DNA of 64,000 nucleotides, from assembly GCA_945863885.1 (NCBI GenBank), contig CAMAZY010000011.1, forward strand, positions 1 to 64,000. Direction: 5' to 3'. The translations under genes were made by a program, and so were the position numbers. How positions within the stretch are numbered: position 1 is the first letter of the stretch; each line of letters starts with the position of its first letter. The notes below the pieces were generated by a model that was given only the letters and a program-made list of their open reading frames with translations, was not told the origin of the DNA and did not search any database. The stretch comes from an uncultured Clostridia bacterium. GTDB taxonomy: Bacteria > Bacillota > Clostridia > Oscillospirales > Acutalibacteraceae. This document shows, piece after piece, positions 59,038-64,000 of the stretch.

Positions 59038-59358
59038 TGTTTTGATTCCCTATTTCCTGTCTTTTATTTTTTGTCTTTATTATATATTTTATGATTACAA
59101 AGTTTGTTCCTTCTTTTAAATTATCTGTTTTTATGGCAATGCTTAATTGAAGCTATGTAAAAATCACAAGCCTAACCAACAAAAAGCCACATAGTTGTAA
59201 ATAACACCCAGCTATGCCTAAAGTCATACCAAATCGACTCCAACGACTTAGTTTTTGATTTTACTTTTCTACAATATGTGCAAATGGGAATTCATATTCA
59301 TTGAACATTATCTATTCCAAGATCATTTCATTGTTCTATTGTTTCCTTATGTATGGTT

Positions 59359-61809
59359 TTATTCTTTTTCCCTAATGCACTGCGAAATAGAAATTCTAAA
59401 AAACTTTGAAGCAGATATGACAGAGACCAAAATTGAAAGCAATAAATACAGTATTGAAAATATAAGCATTATTCTTATTGGCATATTTGTCAAAGGAACA
59501 GAGAAAATACTGTTATTTAGAATTTTACAACAAGTAATTGCGATAATATTTCCTATAATAATAGGTATTCCAGATTCAATTGCATTTTCAACAATTGCAA
59601 TTCTTATATAATCTTTAATAGTTAACCCACAAGCGCGTAATGCGCCTATGATTTTCTTACGTTGCTTAGAACGAATATTGATATTAATTACCATACTTGA
59701 AATAGATACTAAAACAAAAGCCGTAGCGCCAATTTTACTTACCCACTCAAAACTGTCAGCAATAGTTTCGAGTTGAATTCTTTCTTCGAGGTTTCGTGTT
59801 AATTGCACATTTGCACTATCTTTATATGCATCAGCTATCTCATATAGTATGCTATCAATTTTCACTGTTTTTTCTGGATCCAGTATATCAATATATAGCT
59901 CTTTATATTTAAGAGGAATATCGTTTAACTCAAAAGAACTTTCATCCCAAAGCAAGGTAGTTCCCATTAGTGCATAATGTTCTATTGACATTTCATTAAA
60001 GTCATCCTCATCAATAGAGGCTAAAACAGTAACAGAAAAGTTTACAGTTTTAACTGAGGTTTCAGATATTAGTGCTTGAGTAAGATTGACTATCTCTCCT
60101 GTTTTAAAAATATCTTCTCCCCTATTAAAAGCAATTACATGCTTTCCATCTCTTAATTTGCTCAAATCAACATTGTTCTTTTTACAATATTTTTTTACTA
60201 TTTCTTTTATATTCTTATAATCAGTACCGACGAGAGATATTGGATACAAGTTGTCTTTTTCCGAAAATCCATAATGTTTTTTGTCGTTCGCTGTCATATT
60301 TACTATGTTTTCCCTGTTAGTTGAAAACATACTTATACTTTTTATTGGGATTATTCTTTCGACTTCATCGCATTCTTCTAACAGGTTAAATTCATTCTGT
60401 GACAAACCTACATATGGATTAAGTGGTATATAACTTGTTTTGTCATACGAACCATCATATATTCTTGCAGTATAATCACATGGTACACTGTGTTCAGATG
60501 TATATCTTATTGATGAAGAAGAAAACAACCCAATATATAAGACTATGATAGAAAGCAATATCATTAGTGCGGCAGTTGTTGACACATCAGGACGAAGATT
60601 GTAACTTTTTACAGAATATAGAAGCACGGGATTGGAGGAGTGGAAATTACTCTTTTTTGTGATGCTTTGTGTTTTGGCATAGTTGTTAAGATTAGAACAT
60701 ACTGTTTCGTTGATTCTTCGTTTTAATCCATAAAACAATATAAAACACAATAAGATTGCTATGAAAATAACAAATAGCAGTATAAAATCATATCTAACAG
60801 AGTGTTCAAATGCCTCAATTCTATGTAAAATAATCAAAGCGATGCTCATTCCAAAAAAAGAGCCTAATATTACTGCTGGAATAACTTCAAGAAATGTTTT
60901 AAACATATGATATTTTAATAAATCCGATGAAGAAAATCCTATCAATTTAAGTAGTCCAATTCTGGTTTCATCGTTCACTTTCTTTGAAGCCGCAAGATTG
61001 AACATCAAAAATAAAGAAATTGTAAAAGTTGAAACTATTGAAATTACTCCGAATAGCTTTTCATCTATTCCCCAAAACGAACTTATAGAGGCTTCGCTTT
61101 TGTGATTATCTTGAACCCTCAAATTTTCATTTTGGTTTTCAAGCATTCTTAAAAAAGACCCTGCATTTTGTTTAGTTGGAATTTTCACAGAGATAAATGT
61201 AAACATTGGATTTCTATAAGCAGTGTCAACAGCTTTTTTAGAAATAAATGCGTTTGGAAGGGAATATTCATTATCTTCATTTTGCCACTGCTTTTTAGAG
61301 TAATCAGATAATACTGCGCTAAGAACTAATTCTGTTTGTTTATCGTCAATTAATACATTAATTTTATCTCCAATACTAGCATTAGGGTAAAATATTGCCA
61401 ATGTGGACCGTTCCAATGCTATTTCATTCTTCTCTTCTGGCATCCGTCCATTTAGAATATGTATTTTATTAATATTTAATGCGTTTTCATCTGCTGTTCC
61501 AATCAAAAAACACTTATCTCTAAACGTAGTATTTTTTCCAATGTTATACACAATAAGCTTCCCATATTTTTCAACTTCCGAACTACTCGAAATATTTTCA
61601 AGTAAAGTTTCATTTTCAGATACAATAATATAATCATAAATGCCATATTCGTTTTCTTTCTTTATTTCTGATGTGTGAATATAACTATAGATTACTATAA
61701 ATTGTCCTGTAAGAAATATAGAGCAAATAAAGCATATCATGGCGGTTTTGAAGAAATTTGCTGGATATGCTTTTATGTATTTTAGAACAAATCGATAAAT
61801 CGTTTTCAT
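59359..61809 (-). CDS. ABC transporter permease, FtsX/MacB-like
   Basis: An 816-residue protein: membrane segment about 16-36, an extracellular domain to about 255, three membrane segments about 258-375, a second extracellular domain about 420-690 and three C-terminal segments (about 700-805) with RKKIIGALRACGLTIKDYIR typical of FtsX domains. Such permeases pump peptides or work in bacteriocin or antibiotic resistance. Its ATG overlaps the stop of the ATPase gene by one base. Confidence 0.88.
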   Translation of the reverse strand: MKTIYRFVLKYIKAYPANFFKTAMICFICSIFLTGQFIVIYSYIHTSEIKKENEYGIYDYIIVSENETLLENISSSSEVEKYGKLIVYNIGKNTTFRDKCFLIGTADENALNINKIHILNGRMPEEKNEIALERSTLAIFYPNASIGDKINVLIDDKQTELVLSAVLSDYSKKQWQNEDNEYSLPNAFISKKAVDTAYRNPMFTFISVKIPTKQNAGSFLRMLENQNENLRVQDNHKSEASISSFWGIDEKLFGVISIVSTFTISLFLMFNLAASKKVNDETRIGLLKLIGFSSSDLLKYHMFKTFLEVIPAVILGSFFGMSIALIILHRIEAFEHSVRYDFILLFVIFIAILLCFILFYGLKRRINETVCSNLNNYAKTQSITKKSNFHSSNPVLLYSVKSYNLRPDVSTTAALMILLSIIVLYIGLFSSSSIRYTSEHSVPCDYTARIYDGSYDKTSYIPLNPYVGLSQNEFNLLEECDEVERIIPIKSISMFSTNRENIVNMTANDKKHYGFSEKDNLYPISLVGTDYKNIKEIVKKYCKKNNVDLSKLRDGKHVIAFNRGEDIFKTGEIVNLTQALISETSVKTVNFSVTVLASIDEDDFNEMSIEHYALMGTTLLWDESSFELNDIPLKYKELYIDILDPEKTVKIDSILYEIADAYKDSANVQLTRNLEERIQLETIADSFEWVSKIGATAFVLVSISSMVININIRSKQRKKIIGALRACGLTIKDYIRIAIVENAIESGIPIIIGNIIAITCCKILNNSIFSVPLTNMPIRIMLIFSILYLLLSILVSVISASKFFRISISQCIREKE

Positions 61810-62477
61810 TAGGTTTCTCCTTGGATTTTACCATCTTGTAATATTATTGTTTTTTCACATAAATCAGTAAAATCGGAATCGTGAGTAACAACAATCAGTG
61901 TTGATTGATAACTTTTATGTATCGAAATTATCGCTTCCTTCACTTTTTCAGAAGAAGCAAAATCAAGATTCCCTGTAGGCTCATCGCAGAGAATCAAATT
62001 TGGTTTATTAATAAGTGCTCTTGCAATAGCAACTCTTTGTTGTTGTCCTCCAGAACATTGTCCAGGTAAATGGCTGAGTCGATTTTTTAATTCTAAAGCA
62101 CTGATAAGATAATCAAAATAATCATTATCAATAGATTTCCTAGCCAGTAATGCAGGATAAATGATGTTCTCTTTTACATTGAGTTCAGGCACTAGATTAT
62201 AGGATTGAAATACAAAGCCAATGTTTTGTCTCCGGTAAATTGAAAGCTCATTTTCTTTCATGGACGTTATATCAAGATCGTTAATTAAAACTCTGCCACT
62301 GGTTGGTTTGTCAAGTCCACCAAGAATGTGCAACAAAGTAGACTTTCCGCAACCACTTTTTCCAAGTATGCAAAAAGACAGTCCATCATCCATTTGTAAA
62401 GTCACTCCGTTTAACGCTCTGACTTCATCACCCTGTGTTTCATTATATATTTTAAAGATATTTTCTACTTTAATCAT
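61809..62477 (-). CDS. ABC transporter ATP-binding protein (LolD/MacB-type)
   Basis: A 222-residue ATPase: Walker A LGKSGCGKST, Q-loop FVFQSYNLVPEL, signature CSGGQQQRVAIARAL, Walker B LILCDEPTGNLD, His in VTHDSDF. AAAGGTG lies six bases before ATG 62477. It overlaps the upstream VanZ-like gene by eight bases. It energises the FtsX-like permease. Confidence 0.92.
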   Translation of the reverse strand: MIKVENIFKIYNETQGDEVRALNGVTLQMDDGLSFCILGKSGCGKSTLLHILGGLDKPTSGRVLINDLDITSMKENELSIYRRQNIGFVFQSYNLVPELNVKENIIYPALLARKSIDNDYFDYLISALELKNRLSHLPGQCSGGQQQRVAIARALINKPNLILCDEPTGNLDFASSEKVKEAIISIHKSYQSTLIVVTHDSDFTDLCEKTIILQDGKIQGET

Positions 62478-63051
62478 TTTTACACCTTTTCTTTTCAATA
62501 TATTCGCCTATTATTCTTCCGCAATAAAGACCTATAATTATCAAAAGTAAGTTACCTGTATCGAAAAATATTCCAGATCCACCGACAACGGTTTCAAAAA
62601 ACATGATTGTCTCAATAAGAGAAAATATAACAGTGCTGATTATCAAAAAACTATACGTTTTTTTTAATTTATATCTCTGCGGCAATAGAAGTGCAAAAAC
62701 AAGGGCAAAAATAAAAGTTGAAATATATTGACTTAATAATGTAGTTGCGTAATTTGATTTCAGGGAACCAAGCATATCGGTAAGCAACCATACAAACGGA
62801 ATAAAGTTTTTATAGCCAACCGTATTTTTTATCTCTTTAAAAAGACCTTCTAAATTATTTATTACATCTATATCTCTTAAGTTATAATATAGGAACAGCA
62901 TTGCAAAAACAAATATTGTGGAGCTTATAAATATTTGCCTTAATGTCACTTTTCGTCGTATGAGTTTTATTGAAATTATAATTGTAAAAAGTATTGTAGC
63001 AATGCCGCCCCATGTCTCAAATGGTATCATGATTGTCGAAATAGAAGTCAT
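62470..63051 (-). CDS. VanZ-like membrane protein
   Basis: A 193-residue protein with about five hydrophobic segments; KNFIPFVWLLTDM and the C-terminal SLIETIMFF ... FFDTGNLLLIIIG resemble VanZ-family segments. It heads the ABC operon. VanZ-like proteins are linked to lipoglycopeptide tolerance in some species, but the function here is unknown. Confidence 0.6.
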   Translation of the reverse strand: MTSISTIMIPFETWGGIATILFTIIISIKLIRRKVTLRQIFISSTIFVFAMLFLYYNLRDIDVINNLEGLFKEIKNTVGYKNFIPFVWLLTDMLGSLKSNYATTLLSQYISTFIFALVFALLLPQRYKLKKTYSFLIISTVIFSLIETIMFFETVVGGSGIFFDTGNLLLIIIGLYCGRIIGEYIEKKRCKND

Positions 63052-63184
63052 AAAGTATTCCCCATTTACTGTTTGCTCACTGCATTTATTCTTTATATTT
63101 TCTTTTATTCGCTGGATATAATATTTTTATCATATTTGTTGCAATTAGAGAAGTGCGGCAACCTGTAAGAGTTGCCGCGTTTTG

Positions 63185-63637
63185 TCATTTCCATGTTCTA
63201 GAAGTCGTTGTTAGTTTACCGCCCAATTGAGCTGTACCAGATGAATCCTTTACAATTTTTACATATGCATATTTGTTGCTGATTTTATCGGGATTGGAAT
63301 TTGACCAATAATAGTAACCTCCTACTCCAGATGTTTGACAAGCAACATTACCACCAAATTTATTATAAGTTCCCCATGTGCGTGTATACAACTCGAGATG
63401 ATATTTTTGTGAAGTTGATGAAGGAGTTGTTACTTGTATATTGGTTGCACCTATACTTAGTTGACTATGTGGATATTTTCCCAAATTTTGGCTATTAAAT
63501 GTTGAAACATTGTCCGTGTATTTACTTCCATATATCCAATTTGGATCACTCTCACTTGCAGCCAGTGCGGTTAACCCAAATAAACAGGTTAAGATAAACA
63601 CAACTGTAATAATTGAAACAATAAATTTTGTTTTCAT
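63185..63637 (-). CDS. secreted small protein, candidate bacteriocin or signal-regulated effector
   Basis: A 150-residue protein with a signal peptide (1-27, cleavage near ALAA-SES). The mature part is Tyr/Ser/Thr/Gly-rich, beta-prone and holds a single Cys (GGNVACQTSGVGGYYYW). Composition and the neighbouring FtsX-type ABC operon recall the lactococcin 972-like arrangement, but no family motif is decisive. AAGGAG lies seven bases before ATG 63637. A direct repeat TTTGACAAAA with 21-bp spacing lies upstream. Confidence 0.65.
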   Translation of the reverse strand: MKTKFIVSIITVVFILTCLFGLTALAASESDPNWIYGSKYTDNVSTFNSQNLGKYPHSQLSIGATNIQVTTPSSTSQKYHLELYTRTWGTYNKFGGNVACQTSGVGGYYYWSNSNPDKISNKYAYVKIVKDSSGTAQLGGKLTTTSRTWK

Positions 63638-63739
63638 AAGATTTCTCCTTCTGTTAATGTTATTTTAGTCACAATTTCTATAATGTATTTCTTTTTTGAT
63701 GTTTCAATAATAGAGATTGTTAACTAATATTACAAGTGT

Positions 63740-63770
63740 TTTGTCAAACTGCAAGAAATTTTTGTCAAAT
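63740..63770 (-). promoter_or_regulatory. LytTR-like direct repeat upstream of the secreted-protein gene
   Basis: TTTGACAAAA occurs at 63770-63761 and 63749-63740 on the minus strand, 21 bp (two helical turns) apart, the geometry used by AgrA/LytR-type regulators. A TATTAT box lies about 29 bp further downstream. Confidence 0.5.
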
Positions 63771-63805
63771 CACAAAAAAAATGACAATTGCAGTTCTAAA
63801 TCTAA

Positions 63806-64000
63806 TCAAATGTTCTTTAGTTTCCCGGCTATCAACAATATGCTTTCTAAAAGTAAGCTGACAACACAAGAAGTTGAAATGCTTTTTAGTTCAAGTAAAT
63901 AAAATATTAAAGTCAATGCAACGATCAGACCGGTAATAATCCGAGTCACTTTTCTGTAATGGTTTTTATCCTGTTTACTCAATGGTTTTTCCAAAGAATC
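63806..64000 (-). CDS. agrB: AgrB-like peptide-processing membrane protein, C-terminal part
   Basis: The last 64 residues are visible; the frame is open at the window edge. DSLEKPLSKQDKNHYRK followed by two hydrophobic segments and LLLESILLIAGKLKN matches the C-terminus of AgrB, the membrane endopeptidase that cuts and cyclises the AgrD signal peptide. An agrD-like gene was not found between it and the secreted-protein gene, so it must lie outside the window or be absent. Confidence 0.6.
   Translation of the reverse strand, partial: DSLEKPLSKQDKNHYRKVTRIITGLIVALTLIFYLLELKSISTSCVVSLLLESILLIAGKLKNI

Noticed and set aside
63640..63805. An agrD-like signal peptide gene between agrB and the secreted-protein gene
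   Set aside because: No frame with the short amphipathic start and acidic end was found on the minus strand.

Overview
The window looks like chromosome of a low-to-medium GC, Gram-positive anaerobe of the class Clostridia, possibly a gut Oscillospirales/Ruminococcaceae-type organism. Evidence: strong AAGGAGG-type ribosome sites, SpoIVCA-like serine recombinases, a FliB-family CxxCxxCC protein, a DUF951-prfA-Sua5 operon, an archaeal-type ProS, lipoprotein SBPs with Thr/Ala linkers and an agr-like gene. The taxon is inferred, not proven.

Layout. 1-4640: right end of an integrative element: 162-bp tandem repeats, a DUF927 helicase-like protein, a tyrosine integrase, a 59-residue excisionase-like protein, ending at the 3' end of a tRNA-Ser(GGA). 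4650-12700: core genes (FliB family, YfbR-like nucleotidase, a large membrane protein, a complete amino-acid ABC importer, a membrane protein plus flavodoxin). 12730-13460: two tandem, divergent type I toxin-antitoxin-like modules and the stump of a third. 13479-31423: housekeeping genes (M18 peptidase, lytic transglycosylase, coaE, Sua5, prfA, DUF951, S1 protein, PIG-L, hydrolase, proS, ileS), separated by five copies of a GC-rich mosaic repeat built of small hairpins; one orphan VapE gene sits here. 31424-33671: a long three-way-junction foldback upstream of a ceramidase-like secreted protein. 33821-40476: hairpin array, then a glycan operon (GT2, GT2-pyruvyltransferase fusion, flippase, FrhB-like), followed by an IS66 stump. 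40730-46165: eight small uncharacterised genes, several encoding membrane or zinc-ribbon proteins. 46197-49043: decayed feoB/feoB-associated/deaminase fragments, small genes and two more hairpin arrays.

49044-51831 is an IS66-family element with a perfect 8-bp target duplication, a nonsense mutation in orf1 and a duplicated right end. 51908-59037 is AT-rich and probably acquired: an HD phosphohydrolase, a 113-residue partner and a GHKL ATPase fused to a putative PD-(D/E)XK nuclease (a candidate conflict or anti-phage set), then a broken cluster of serine recombinases. 59359-64000 holds an ABC exporter-like operon, a secreted 150-residue protein with a LytTR-like direct repeat in its promoter region, and the C-terminus of an AgrB-like protease running off the window.

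The most unusual material is non-coding: arrays of small stem-loops whose spacers reverse orientation halfway, shared hairpin words between repeat families, and the 31615-31892 three-way junction. All functional claims rest on reading the sequence; no search or folding program was run.
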